From positions 1 through 64,000 of the forward strand of contig NZ_SCRP01000037.1 of the NCBI RefSeq assembly GCF_004298475.1: 64,000 nucleotides of DNA, in the 5' to 3' direction. This document shows, piece by piece, positions 1 through 8,873 of this stretch. The position numbers and the translations under genes are program-made. This DNA is from Paraburkholderia sp. GTDB taxonomy: Bacteria > Pseudomonadota > Gammaproteobacteria > Burkholderiales > Burkholderiaceae. How positions within the stretch are numbered: the stretch's first letter is position 1; each line of letters begins with the position of its first letter. Under the pieces are notes generated by a model. It had not been told where the DNA came from. It saw only the letters and a list, made by a program, of their open reading frames with translations, and did not search any database.

Positions 1-267
1 TTTTTGCATCACTGCTCGAAAGCCGCTGACTCCGCGCCGCCCGTTTCTGCGGCGGCCTTCACCGTCCGGACGCCTGTTTCATCACGTCCGTACTGCGAAG
101 GGGGCGAATCTTACCCCCCACCACCCCCATCGCGCAAGGGGGCGCGTAGAAAAATTTTCTACCGGCTTCCCGTAACCGCGCAGCTTCGCCTTTGCCGCAG
201 CACAACCCAATGCCGCGCACGGAACAGTCTAGAATATGAGGCTCTCTGCATTCCAATACATAGATTT

Positions 268-1482
268 ATGCGCTCGCGAATCGCCAAACGCCTCCCTCCG
301 GACGCCGACAAACTTGTCGGCCTGTCGCTCGCCCTGTTCGCCTCGGGCAGCCGCACCGAAGACCGCTTCTGGGAAGCCAGGCTCGACACGCTGCTAGCGA
401 AGGTCGTGCGCAACGGCAATCAAACGACCCTCGACGCCGCGCTCGATCACCTGCAGCAAAATCATCCGGATGCATACGGCGCGCTCGCCGACATGGCCGA
501 AACACACAGCGAATCGTTCGTCGTCGAACACGACGGTACGCAATATGAGGCGCTGCTCGTCGCCGCGCCGGTGCTTGCCTGGACACGCTATGTCATCCCC
601 GCAGGCCCGCTGAAGGCCGACAATGCCGACGCCCTGCGCACGCACCTGCAGGCGCACGTGCTCGCAAGCGGTACGCGCGTCGCGATGGCCCCCTACCTGT
701 ACAGCATCGATCAGTTGCCGCGCCATCACGTCGAAACCTGGCGTCTCGCACAGCAACTCACGCAAGCTGCCCTGAGCGGCAGCGCCGTGAAGATCAGCTC
801 GGGCGAATTGCCCGAAACGTCGCCCATCCTCGCCGATCCGCGCTTCCTGCTCACCGTCGTGGCAGCGCCCGTCGGCGAGCCGCTCTTTCGCTGGCAAGAG
901 GAGGAGCATGGCTCGCGCATCGAGCGCAGCCAGTGCCTCGAACAATGGGCGACGCAGGGCGGCGCCAATCTCGCGGTCGTGATGCCCGGCTGCGAATTCG
1001 AGTGCCTGCTGCCTGACGCGTACTACTCGGCCTGCCGCGATGCCGACGAACGCGTGCGCCCACATACGATCCGCACCGCCGTCCGTTATCTGGTCGACAC
1101 CACCGGCGCCTCCGCGCAGGACCTGCGCGCCGTCGTTGCGGGCTTCGGCGAGCGGCGCGTCGACGAATACCGCATCGGCTTCACACGGCGCGGCAGCAAC
1201 GATGTTCTCTACGGAGTCGTCTGGCCGCTGTATGGCCGCGAGAATGGCGACGCGGACATCGACGAAGAACCGACCGAAGAAAACGGCGGCAACGGTCCTC
1301 TCGAAGAGATCGTCGCGCTGCTCAAGGAGTCGGGCATCACCGAAATCCGCCGTCACGCCGGCCGTTTCGAGCCGGAGTATTGCGATGATTGCGGCGTGCC
1401 GCTCTATGCAGATCCGCTCGGCGAAATCGTGCATGCCGAAATGCCGGAAGATTCCGAGCCCGTCCAGCCGCACTTCCACTGA
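268..1482 (+). CDS. DUF2863 family protein
   Basis: A 404-residue protein resembling the DUF2863 family of Burkholderiales; no function is established. The reading frame is open for 88 codons further upstream, but that part is low-complexity and unlike a protein. I therefore start at the ATG at 268, which gives an N-terminus beginning MRSRIAKRLPPDADKL and typical of the family. The protein is soluble, with no signal peptide or membrane segment. Near the C-terminus a CDDC pair (about residues 373 and 376) followed by GVPLYAD resembles half of a zinc ribbon, and the extreme C-terminus is acidic. It is monocistronic, closed by a strong terminator at 1505-1532. Family call fairly sure; role unknown. 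Confidence 0.8.
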   Translation: MRSRIAKRLPPDADKLVGLSLALFASGSRTEDRFWEARLDTLLAKVVRNGNQTTLDAALDHLQQNHPDAYGALADMAETHSESFVVEHDGTQYEALLVAAPVLAWTRYVIPAGPLKADNADALRTHLQAHVLASGTRVAMAPYLYSIDQLPRHHVETWRLAQQLTQAALSGSAVKISSGELPETSPILADPRFLLTVVAAPVGEPLFRWQEEEHGSRIERSQCLEQWATQGGANLAVVMPGCEFECLLPDAYYSACRDADERVRPHTIRTAVRYLVDTTGASAQDLRAVVAGFGERRVDEYRIGFTRRGSNDVLYGVVWPLYGRENGDADIDEEPTEENGGNGPLEEIVALLKESGITEIRRHAGRFEPEYCDDCGVPLYADPLGEIVHAEMPEDSEPVQPHFH

Positions 1483-1504
1483 GTCTCGCGTCAGATTCCT
1501 ACCC

Positions 1505-1532
1505 AGTCCCGCCTTCGCGCGGGACTTTTTTT
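1505..1532 (+). terminator. Rho-independent terminator after the DUF2863 gene
   Basis: Perfect 8-bp stem AGTCCCGC / GCGGGACT (1505-1512 and 1519-1526) with a 6-nt loop, followed by a run of seven T. It ends the transcript 23 bp after the stop codon. Confidence 0.9.
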
Positions 1533-1676
1533 GAGCGGTAAGTCTTACACCTTCTGGACAGTCCACGCGATGCAAGCTTTTTGTCATCATGGCGCTGTTG
1601 GTCCAATTCCGCAGGCGAGTACAACGTGCGCGCCACGCATCCATTCGAGAGGTCGTCAGTCACAGGAGGGTATTTC

Positions 1677-2630
1677 ATGCGGTTCGCAGTATTCAATCCG
1701 GACGCCGAAAGGCGCGAAGGACTCAAGGCGCTGCTAAGACAGATCGATCGGCGCGCGCGCTTCAACGACGCTCCCGACTGGCGCAGCGCCGAACGCGTGA
1801 TGCAACGCTTCACCCCGAATCTGTTCGTGATCGACTGGCATCACGGCATCCGCGCCGGCGAACTGAAGAATTTTGCGAACCACCACCGTACCCTGCCCAT
1901 CGCCGTGCTCGTGGATAGCGCGGAGCCGCCCTCGGGCGTGCAGGCGCTGCTGGACGAAGGCGCGCGCGGCATTATCCGGCGCACCACCGACTCGATCCTC
2001 ATCGTCAAGCTGCTCGAACTCATCCTGCTAGGCGGCGATCACCTGCCCGCCGACGTGCTTCGCGAGCCGTGGCCCTCGCCGCCCTCACCGCACTCACCAC
2101 CCCCACCGCGGCATCCGGGCAAGAGCGACACACTGGCGCGCGGCCGGCGCGCTTTCGTGCGCCTGTCGCCCCGTCAGGAGCAAATCCTCCGCTGCGTCCA
2201 CATGGGCAGCACGAACAAGATGATCGCCCGCGCACTCGGCATCAGCGAAGGTACGGTCAAGATCCATCTGACGAGCATCTTCCAGCAACTCGGCGCACCC
2301 AACCGCGCTGCGGCCGTCGCGATCTACAACGGCCTGCTGTCGAATCAGCTGGAGGTGTTGCGCGCCCAGGGCGAGCCGGCGCCGAAGCCCGTGCACGGGC
2401 AGCACGGCGTGGTGCCGCTGCGGCCGCGCGAGGCAGAGCCGTTCCGCTATCCGTTGCTGGCAGGCGACAGCGTCGAAGCGCTACCCGCGCTACCAATAGC
2501 CGCAGAACCCGGCTGCCCGTGGGGCACATCCGGTCTCGCACAGTGCGCCGAGGCATCCGCCGGCAACGCAAACGCCGAGGAGGACCCGCCCGCCACACCC
2601 CATGCACACGTTTCGCCATCCAACGAGTAA
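1677..2630 (+). CDS. LuxR-type transcriptional regulator with degenerate receiver domain
   Basis: A 317-residue regulator. Residues 1-125 look like a CheY receiver fold, with an Asp at position 53 (FVIDW) where the phosphoacceptor would sit. The acidic pair expected after strand 1 is absent (it reads FNPDAE) and the usual Lys after strand 5 is not evident, so conventional phosphorylation is doubtful. A Pro/Ser-rich linker (about 131-150) leads to a LuxR/GerE helix-turn-helix at about 163-222 (LSPRQEQIL, then SEGTVKIHLTSIF). About 95 C-terminal residues are low-complexity. The start is the ATG preceded by AGGAGG at 1663-1668. No sensor kinase gene is adjacent. Target genes cannot be told from the sequence. 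Confidence 0.85.
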   Translation: MRFAVFNPDAERREGLKALLRQIDRRARFNDAPDWRSAERVMQRFTPNLFVIDWHHGIRAGELKNFANHHRTLPIAVLVDSAEPPSGVQALLDEGARGIIRRTTDSILIVKLLELILLGGDHLPADVLREPWPSPPSPHSPPPPRHPGKSDTLARGRRAFVRLSPRQEQILRCVHMGSTNKMIARALGISEGTVKIHLTSIFQQLGAPNRAAAVAIYNGLLSNQLEVLRAQGEPAPKPVHGQHGVVPLRPREAEPFRYPLLAGDSVEALPALPIAAEPGCPWGTSGLAQCAEASAGNANAEEDPPATPHAHVSPSNE

Positions 2631-2639
2631 TATTGAGAC

Positions 2640-3314
2640 ATGGGGTTCCTATATACGCCGCTGCCGTTATGGTTCGTAGTCGTTGGGTGGGTTGTCGCCC
2701 TCGGCGTGCTCGCGCTCGCGTTGTGGAACAACCCGTTCAAGCGGCTTCAGGATGCGACGCTGCAGCACGTGTGGCTTGCGATCATCGTGGCCGTGGCCGT
2801 ACTGTGGGCCAGCAACGCCTGGCTCGAAGACGGCACCGTGCTGCACCTGATCGGCGCCACGCTCGTCGTGACGCTCTTCGACTGGGGCCTCGCGCTCGTC
2901 GCCATGGCCGTAGTTGTCGCACTCGCGGCGCTCGTCTTCGATACACCCTGGGACGGCGTCGCGCTGACGTTCCTTCTGTTCGGCGCCGTCCCGGTCGCCA
3001 TCTCCGCGCTGCTGCAGCGCGCGTGCACGGCCTGGCTGCCGCGCAACCTCCTCATGTTCATCGTCGGCCAGGGCTTCATTTCGCCCGCCATTGCCGTTTC
3101 GATCACCGCCTATCTGGCACTCGGCACCCATATCGCACTTACTGGCGGCTCGATGCTCGTCGTGCCGGCAAGCTACGCCTTCAGCGTATTTCTGCTGGCA
3201 TCCGGCGAAGCATGGTTTACCGGGATGGCGACCGCGCTTATCGCCGTCTATCGGCCCACATGGGTCACGACCTACGACGTGCGCCGCTATCGACTGGGTG
3301 GCCCGCGCACTTGA
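2640..3314 (+). CDS. CbiM-like energy-coupling-factor permease (COG3235-type membrane protein)
   Basis: A 224-residue, very hydrophobic protein with about six or seven predicted membrane helices. Its ending (PTWVTTYDVRRY) matches my memory of the COG3235 group, which is distantly related to the CbiM/NikM substrate-capture permeases of energy-coupling-factor transporters. It starts 10 bp after the LuxR-type gene and is probably co-transcribed with it. No ECF ATPase or CbiQ-like gene lies nearby, and the N-terminal Met-His motif that binds metal in true CbiM is not present, so cobalt or nickel transport should not be assumed. Family call moderate, function open. Confidence 0.65.
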   Translation: MGFLYTPLPLWFVVVGWVVALGVLALALWNNPFKRLQDATLQHVWLAIIVAVAVLWASNAWLEDGTVLHLIGATLVVTLFDWGLALVAMAVVVALAALVFDTPWDGVALTFLLFGAVPVAISALLQRACTAWLPRNLLMFIVGQGFISPAIAVSITAYLALGTHIALTGGSMLVVPASYAFSVFLLASGEAWFTGMATALIAVYRPTWVTTYDVRRYRLGGPRT

Positions 3315-3519
3315 GGGTCCGCTCCACGGAATCGCTGTCCACCTGCGCTAAAATGCTGCGCTGACAGAACTCGCGCGGCCGAGAGTCGTAGCGGGGCGAT
3401 CCGTGCCACTCGCGGCAAGCCAGCGAGTCAGAGGCCAGAAAAATTATTTCAGGATTGAACTCCCCGGCACGTTGCAGGCTCTTACCGTGTCTCACGTCAC
3501 ACCGCACTCCTACACCAAG

Positions 3520-4149
3520 ATGGACCGCAACTCTGCATCCCACCGGCTGCTGGTCACAGCCGGCCGGCTTGCTGCGTGCACCGCGAGCCTCGTGTTCGCC
3601 TTCGCGCAGCCAGCCCGTGCCGATCAGCTCGATCAGCACAACGACCTCGTCAACACCTTCGTCAACCAGATGCACGCCGATCCGCTGGTCGCCGACTGCG
3701 CCGCGCACGGCCATTTCGTCGCCAGCACATCAACAGCGCTCGATCACGTCGAATTTCCGCCCACCTCGTTCGACAGCGCCCATTCGAACGTCACGCCTTG
3801 GAACGACTCGTTCGACAACGGCAAGCAGCGCGTCAAGGTCGATACGATCGTGACCGTCGAGGGCGTCGGCATTCCGCAGAACAGCAATCACGAGCCGTAC
3901 GATCTGAAATTCCGTTGCGGCTACGTCGGCAACCAGATGCTCGCGTTCAGCTGGAACGACCCGGTGCCGCCCGCGCGTGCGCACGGCAGCTCGCACGGCA
4001 AGGGCAAGCACGGGGCGAAGAAGTCGACCCACAAGGGTTCGAAGAAGGGTGTTTCGAAAAAATCGAGCCACAAGTCTGCGGCAACGAACAGCGCCAAAAG
4101 CGGCTCGAGGAAAGCCAGGTCGACGAAAAACAAATCGGCCGGGGCCTGA
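3520..4149 (+). CDS. BspC-like secreted protein with lysine-rich tail
   Basis: A 209-residue exported protein. Residues 1-34 form a signal peptide (hydrophobic core ACTASLVFAFAQ, cleavage expected after PARA). The middle (about 35-155) resembles the BspC domain described from Burkholderia and holds two Cys (one in ADCAAHGH, one in FRCGYVG) that could form a disulfide. The last 55 residues are almost entirely Lys, Ser, Gly, Ala and His, a strongly basic tail that could bind nucleic acid, LPS or peptidoglycan. The start is the ATG giving a normal signal peptide; the frame is open for 39 more codons without one. The gene stands alone and ends at a bidirectional terminator. Function unknown. Confidence 0.7.
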   Translation: MDRNSASHRLLVTAGRLAACTASLVFAFAQPARADQLDQHNDLVNTFVNQMHADPLVADCAAHGHFVASTSTALDHVEFPPTSFDSAHSNVTPWNDSFDNGKQRVKVDTIVTVEGVGIPQNSNHEPYDLKFRCGYVGNQMLAFSWNDPVPPARAHGSSHGKGKHGAKKSTHKGSKKGVSKKSSHKSAATNSAKSGSRKARSTKNKSAGA

Positions 4150-4173
4150 CACGCCGCATCGGCGCCGAGCCAC

Positions 4174-4209
4174 AAAAAAGGGGAAGCGGTTTGCACCGCT
4201 TCCCCTTTG
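4174..4209. terminator. Bidirectional terminator between converging genes
   Basis: Stem AAAGGGGAAGCGGT / ACCGCTTCCCCTTT with a TTGC loop, A-rich on the left and T-rich on the right. It can serve both the BspC-like gene (+) and the carboxypeptidase gene (-). Confidence 0.9.
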
Positions 4210-4227
4210 TCTTGCGCGCGTACGCGC

Positions 4228-5391
4228 TTACGCGAACGTCTCCACGTGATGCAGGATGGCCTGCAGCATCGCGGCGCCGAGCGCGGCGCTGCGCTCGCCA
4301 TTCCAGCCGACTCGCTCGTCCGGCAGGTTGGCGTTGTCCTTGAACGGCATCTCCAGCGTCAGCGACAGGCATCCGTATTGGTGGCCGATGTACTTCGACG
4401 CGAGCTTCAGTGCATCCTCGCGATAGCGGCTCGACTCGTAGCCATGCTGATCCTGAAAATCGGGGCTTGCGATCTTGAATGCTTCGATAAAAGCCTTTTG
4501 CTCGACGCGCTGCTGCTCGGTGAAGCCCGGCAGCATCTCCGAGCCTGCCACGAACACATAAGGCAGCGTTTCGTCGCCGTGGATGTCGAAGAAGAGATCG
4601 ACGCCCGTCGCTTCGATCGCCTCGCGCACCACCAGCACCTCAGGGCTGCGCTGCGCGTCCGGCTCCATCCATTCGCGGTTCAGGTTCGCGCCTGCGGCGT
4701 TGGTGCGCAGGTTGCCGCGCACGCTGCCGTCCGGATTCATGTTCGGGACGATGTGGAACACCGCACGGTCGTAGAGTCTGCGCGCGACCGGATCGCCCGC
4801 CCAGTCGCCCCAGCCCGCAAGACGCTTCACGAGCCCTTCGACGAACCATTCCGCCATCGACTCGCCCGGATGCTGGCGCGCGATGATCCAGACCGTCTTC
4901 TTCGGCTTGCCATCCGGCGTCGTATCGCCCGCCGTGCCGAGCGTGAGCAGCGACATCGGCCGGCCCTCGACAGTCTGGCCGAGTTCGGTGAGCGTCGTAT
5001 GCGGCAGTTGCTGCAGCGCGCCGAGAAACTCGGCGTGACGCTCCTCGCTATAAGGCTCGAAATACGCGTAGTAGATGCCGTCGAAATCCGGCGTGTGATC
5101 GATCGTAAGCTTCTGGCCGTCGTATGAAGTCGGCACGCGGAACCAGTTCACGCGGTCGTAGCTCGCCGCGGCCTGGTAGCCGCGCCAGCCTTCCGCAAAC
5201 GCGCAGGCCGCCGCGTTCTCGAACGTCATCACGCAACGCTCGCCACGCGCGCCCGAAAGCCGGAAGTAGAACCATTGTGCGAACTCGGACTGATTGTCGG
5301 TGCGCACACGCAGGCGGATATCGTCGGCGCGCTCGCACGACAGAACTTCAATCGCGCCCGCGTCGAACTGGCTGGTAATGGAAAGCGTCAT
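4228..5391 (-). CDS. M14-type cytosolic carboxypeptidase (CCP family)
   Basis: A 387-residue zinc carboxypeptidase of the M14 cytosolic (Nna1-like) subfamily, whose eukaryotic members remove glutamates from tubulin; bacterial substrates are unknown. An N-terminal beta-sandwich domain (about 1-120) precedes the catalytic domain. Zinc ligands are visible: His174 and Glu177 in ARQHPGES, and His271 in FFDIHGDE. Substrate-binding Asn and Arg lie in NLNREW (238-239) and the general-base Glu in LTLEMPF (347), so the enzyme should be active. No signal peptide, consistent with the cytoplasm. It is followed by yaaA 15 bp further right; both are read leftward, so yaaA is upstream and the two are probably one transcript. 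Confidence 0.92.
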   Translation of the reverse strand: MTLSITSQFDAGAIEVLSCERADDIRLRVRTDNQSEFAQWFYFRLSGARGERCVMTFENAAACAFAEGWRGYQAAASYDRVNWFRVPTSYDGQKLTIDHTPDFDGIYYAYFEPYSEERHAEFLGALQQLPHTTLTELGQTVEGRPMSLLTLGTAGDTTPDGKPKKTVWIIARQHPGESMAEWFVEGLVKRLAGWGDWAGDPVARRLYDRAVFHIVPNMNPDGSVRGNLRTNAAGANLNREWMEPDAQRSPEVLVVREAIEATGVDLFFDIHGDETLPYVFVAGSEMLPGFTEQQRVEQKAFIEAFKIASPDFQDQHGYESSRYREDALKLASKYIGHQYGCLSLTLEMPFKDNANLPDERVGWNGERSAALGAAMLQAILHHVETFA

Positions 5392-5406
5392 GGCTGTTTT
5401 CCTCGC

Positions 5407-6189
5407 TTATTCGGCAATGCGCCGGCGAAATACGTAAGTCGAATCGTTCGATGCCTCCGCAACGAACGTGTAACCTTCGGCGTCGAAGCCCTTGAGCCCT
5501 TGCGGCTCGGCGATGCGGTGCTCGACCGCAAAACGCGCCATCAGGCCGCGCGCGCGCTTCGCGTGGAAGCTGATGATCTTGTACCGGCCGCCCTTCCAGT
5601 CCTCGAAGACCGGTGTGATCACGGGCGCGGCGAGCTGCTTCGGCTTGACCGCCCTGAAATATTCGTTCGATGCGCAGTTCACGATCACGCGCGCGCTCTT
5701 GGCGTTGTGTTCGAGTTGTGCGTTGAGCGCATGCGTAATGCGCTCGCCCCAGAACGCATAGAGATCCTTGCCGCGCGCATTCTCGAAGCGCGTGCCCATT
5801 TCGAGGCGATACGGTTGCAGCAGGTCGAGCGGACGCAGCACGCCATAGAGGCCCGAGAGCACGCGCACGTGCTGCTGCGCGTAGTCGAGATCAGTGGCGG
5901 AGAGCGATCCGGCGTCGAAACCCTCGTAGACGTCGCCATTGAACGCGAGCACGGCCTGCTTCGCGTTGGCCTCGCTGAACTCTTTCGACCAGTCGGCGTA
6001 GCGCTGGAAATTCAGGCGCGCGAGTTGATCGGAGATGCTCATGAGCGAGCCGATCTGCTGGGGCGACAAACGGCGCAGGCCGTCGATCAATTCGGCTGCG
6101 TCTTCGACAAAAGCGGGGATCGTGTGGGTTTCGATGTGCGCCGGCGTGTCGTAGTCGAGCGATTTAGCTGGCGACAGAACGATTATCAT
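5407..6189 (-). CDS. yaaA: YaaA family peroxide stress protein
   Basis: A 260-residue protein of the YaaA/DUF328 family. In E. coli YaaA limits intracellular iron and oxidative DNA damage during hydrogen peroxide stress and has a DNA-binding fold. Family hallmarks visible: N-terminus [33 protein letters not shown], and [10 protein letters not shown] near the C-terminus. I start at the ATG giving MIIVLSPAK; an ATG 33 bp upstream would add an unsupported 11-residue extension. Full length for the family. It precedes the carboxypeptidase gene on the same strand and diverges from the PIN gene, leaving only about 55 bp for both promoters. Confidence 0.93.
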   Translation of the reverse strand: MIIVLSPAKSLDYDTPAHIETHTIPAFVEDAAELIDGLRRLSPQQIGSLMSISDQLARLNFQRYADWSKEFSEANAKQAVLAFNGDVYEGFDAGSLSATDLDYAQQHVRVLSGLYGVLRPLDLLQPYRLEMGTRFENARGKDLYAFWGERITHALNAQLEHNAKSARVIVNCASNEYFRAVKPKQLAAPVITPVFEDWKGGRYKIISFHAKRARGLMARFAVEHRIAEPQGLKGFDAEGYTFVAEASNDSTYVFRRRIAE

Positions 6190-6244
6190 AGAGGCTTGCA
6201 GGCACGCAGTGCCGATGTTCAAGGCGAAAGCCCGATTGTAGCGA

Positions 6245-6748
6245 ATGTCACGAATGACCGGTTTTCAGCCCCAGCCCTCCTCCGCCGCACTGTCCGTGGT
6301 GCTTGATTCGAACGTGTGGCTCGACATCCTCGTGTTCGACGATCCGCACACGCGCCCGATCCGCGCCGCGCTCGAAAGCGGCGCGCTGCGCGCATTGATC
6401 GACGCGCGCTGCCTCGCCGAACTCACGCATGTGCTGGACTACCCGCACCTCGCCCAACGCGGCGTCGAAAAGGCCGATGCGCTCGCCAGCGTGTCCCGCC
6501 TCGCCGACCTGATCGTCCCGCCCGCCCTGCCCGACGACGCACGGCCCTTGCCGCTGTGCCGCGACCGCGACGACCAGAAGTTCCTCGAACTCGCGCGCGC
6601 AAGCGGCGCAGCATGGCTCGTCTCGAAGGATCGCGCCGTGCTCAAGCTCGCGAAGCGCATGGCGCGCGACTTCGGCTTTCGCGTCGCGACTCCGGGCGCG
6701 TTCATCGACGAAACCGGGCTCGCTGCCGCGCAATCCGCCTGCGCCTGA
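6245..6748 (+). CDS. PIN-domain protein, putative toxin (COG1569-type)
   Basis: A 167-residue PIN-domain protein, expected to be a magnesium-dependent ribonuclease. Acidic residues typical of the active site are visible: Asp in [10 protein letters not shown] (about residue 21), Glu in LAELTHVL, the Asp pair in CRDRDDQKF and Asp in VSKDRAVL. The family is annotated as the toxin half of toxin-antitoxin pairs, but no short antitoxin-like frame lies on either side, so this is an orphan or a housekeeping nuclease. A second in-frame ATG at 6254 is an equally possible start. Domain call secure; toxin role uncertain. Confidence 0.8.
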   Translation: MSRMTGFQPQPSSAALSVVLDSNVWLDILVFDDPHTRPIRAALESGALRALIDARCLAELTHVLDYPHLAQRGVEKADALASVSRLADLIVPPALPDDARPLPLCRDRDDQKFLELARASGAAWLVSKDRAVLKLAKRMARDFGFRVATPGAFIDETGLAAAQSACA

Positions 6749-6861
6749 TGCGCCTCGCGCACGGCAATCACGCGGGAAGGAACACGCGGTAACGCGCGGA
6801 TTTGCCTGCATATGCCTACAATCAGGCTTTCCCGATTGAACGTCCACCGTCTGAGCGCGCC

Positions 6862-8049
6862 ATGAACGCACCGCATTTGCCGCACGAATCTTCGTCCACG
6901 CTCACGCCCTCATTTCCGTCGCGCCTGCCCAACGTCGGCACGACGATCTTCTCCGTGATGAGCGCGCTCGCCGCAGAAAAAGGCGCCGTGAATCTGGGCC
7001 AGGGCTTTCCCGACTTCGACTGCGACGCGCGCATCGTCGATGCCGTCGCGCAGGCCATGCGCGACGGCCACAACCAGTATCCGCCGATGGCCGGCGTGCC
7101 CGCGCTGCGTGAGGCAATCGCCGACAAGATCGCGCACGTCTACGGCCGCCGCTACGACGCGAACACCGAGATCACGGTGACGGCGGGCGCGACCCAGGCG
7201 CTGCTGACCGCGATCCTGTGCGCGGTCCATCCGGGCGATGAGGTGATCGTCGTCGAGCCGACCTACGACAGCTATCTGCCGTCCATCGAACTCGCGGGCG
7301 GCAAGCCCGTCTTCGTCACGCTGGAAGCACCCGAGTACGCGATTCCGTTCGACCGGCTCGCCGCCGCGATCACGCCGAAGACGCGCCTCATCCTCATCAA
7401 CACGCCGCACAACCCGACGGGTACGGTGTGGCGCGCCGAGGACATGCGCCAGCTCGAAGCGATCGTGCGCGGCACCAACGTGCTGATCCTCTCCGACGAG
7501 GTCTACGAGCACATGGTCTACGACGGCGCGCCGCACGAGAGCGTCGCGCGCTATCCGGAACTGGCGGCCCGCAGCTTCATCGTGTCGAGCTTCGGCAAGA
7601 CGTATCACGTGACAGGCTGGAAAGTGGGCTACGTCGCCGCGCCCGCGCCGCTCACGGCCGAATTCCGCAAGGTGCATCAGTTCAACGTGTTCACCGTGAA
7701 CACGCCGATGCAATTCGGTCTCGCGCACTATCTGCGCGACCCGAAGCCGTATCTCGATCTGCCGGCGTTCTATCAGAAGAAGCGCGACTTCTTCCGCGCG
7801 GGCCTCGCGAACACGCGCTTCAAGCTGCTGCCGTGCGAAGGCACCTATTTTCAGTGCGTCGATTATTCGGCGATCAGCGACCTGCCCGAAGCCGGGTTCT
7901 CGAAGTGGCTCACGACCGAGATCGGCGTGGCCGCGATTCCGGTCTCGGCGTTCTATCACGAGCCGCATGAATCAGGCGTCGTGCGCTTCTGTTTCGCGAA
8001 GCGCGAAAGCACGCTCGCCACCGCGCTCGAACGTCTCGCGCGACTCTGA
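6862..8049 (+). CDS. Methionine aminotransferase, class I/II PLP-dependent (YbdL-like)
   Basis: A 395-residue fold-type I aminotransferase close to YbdL and kynurenine aminotransferase-like enzymes, which transaminate methionine, as in the last step of methionine salvage from ketomethiobutyrate. Visible features: NLGQGFPDF at the substrate-binding N-terminus, NTPHNPTG (180-187), SDEVYEH (211-217), the PLP lysine Lys246 in SSFGKTYHVTGWK, and the phosphate-binding Arg in VRFCFAKRE near the C-terminus. The start at 6862 gives MNAPHLPHE; the frame extends 20 codons upstream without family similarity. It lies alone between the PIN gene and a converging glutathione transferase. Substrate assignment is by resemblance only. 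Confidence 0.88.
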   Translation: MNAPHLPHESSSTLTPSFPSRLPNVGTTIFSVMSALAAEKGAVNLGQGFPDFDCDARIVDAVAQAMRDGHNQYPPMAGVPALREAIADKIAHVYGRRYDANTEITVTAGATQALLTAILCAVHPGDEVIVVEPTYDSYLPSIELAGGKPVFVTLEAPEYAIPFDRLAAAITPKTRLILINTPHNPTGTVWRAEDMRQLEAIVRGTNVLILSDEVYEHMVYDGAPHESVARYPELAARSFIVSSFGKTYHVTGWKVGYVAAPAPLTAEFRKVHQFNVFTVNTPMQFGLAHYLRDPKPYLDLPAFYQKKRDFFRAGLANTRFKLLPCEGTYFQCVDYSAISDLPEAGFSKWLTTEIGVAAIPVSAFYHEPHESGVVRFCFAKRESTLATALERLARL

Positions 8050-8130
8050 CGAAGCCGGCGCGATGCATCCGCGAACGACCCTGCGTTCCCGATCATCGCG
8101 CGAGGCCGCAGCGGAGCGCGGCGGCATGCT

Positions 8131-8157
8131 GCGCATGTTGCGCATGTTGCGCATGTT
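8131..8157. repeat. Three perfect 9-bp tandem repeats
   Basis: GCGCATGTT is repeated three times without interruption, with a partial degenerate copy to the left. It lies between the converging aminotransferase and glutathione transferase genes, outside both frames. Confidence 0.9.
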
Positions 8158-8182
8158 GCAAGCGCCGCCGCACGATCGCCGC

Positions 8183-8824
8183 TTACGCGTCGGCCTCGAT
8201 ATACGCCTTGCGATCGGCGTTCACGCGCTGCGCCGAGGGCCGCTCGCCGATCAGCTTCAGGTACGCCTTCCAGTCGATCCCCGCCTCTGCCACGAGATCG
8301 ACGCCATACACCTTCTGCGTCGCCGTCGCGACGAGCGGCAGGCTCACGAAGGTCGCCGCATCGGCCACGCTGAACTGCTCGCCCGCCACATACGGCGCGA
8401 ACTTCGCGAGCCGCTTGAAGGCAGCGATATAGCGGCGCAGGCGCTTTTGCGCCGTCGCCTTGACCTCGTCGCTCACCGTGCCGCCGAAAAACGCCTCGAC
8501 GTAGAGTTCGCGCGCTTCGAGTTCCAGATGGGTTTCGACGAACGTGATGAGTTCGCGCTCCTTGGCGGCCTGCCACGGATCGGCCGCGAAAATGCGGTGC
8601 TCGGGAAAGCGCGCGTTCAGATACTCGACAATCACTTCCGATTCGCACAGAAAGCCGTTTTCCGTTTCGATGAACGGCACCTTGCCCGCGGGCGAATGCG
8701 CGCGCTGCGCCTCGTCGAGCGGCAGCTTGTCGATCACCTCCTCGAAGGCGATGCCGTACTCGAGCAGCACGAGCTTGACCTTGTTGAAGTAGTTCGACAG
8801 CGCGAAACCGTGCAGCTTGATCAT
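8183..8824 (-). CDS. Glutathione S-transferase family protein
   Basis: A 213-residue cytosolic GST. The thioredoxin-like N-terminal domain (1-80) shows the cis-proline loop motif KVPFIE and the glutathione-binding ESEVIVEYL. The helical C-terminal domain (about 90-213) contains SVADAATF with the conserved N-cap Asp. The catalytic-position residue is probably Ser or Asn of FALSNY, so the class is not obvious. An ATG start at 8824 has AGGAG 8 nt upstream; a GTG two codons earlier is less likely. It is transcribed away from the enoyl-CoA hydratase cluster, and the intergenic space holds a palindromic site that could control both directions. Substrate unknown. Confidence 0.88.
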   Translation of the reverse strand: MIKLHGFALSNYFNKVKLVLLEYGIAFEEVIDKLPLDEAQRAHSPAGKVPFIETENGFLCESEVIVEYLNARFPEHRIFAADPWQAAKERELITFVETHLELEARELYVEAFFGGTVSDEVKATAQKRLRRYIAAFKRLAKFAPYVAGEQFSVADAATFVSLPLVATATQKVYGVDLVAEAGIDWKAYLKLIGERPSAQRVNADRKAYIEADA

Positions 8825-8873
8825 CCTCACCTCTCCTTGAATACAGCGCTGCTGCGGACAGCGCCGAAATCTG

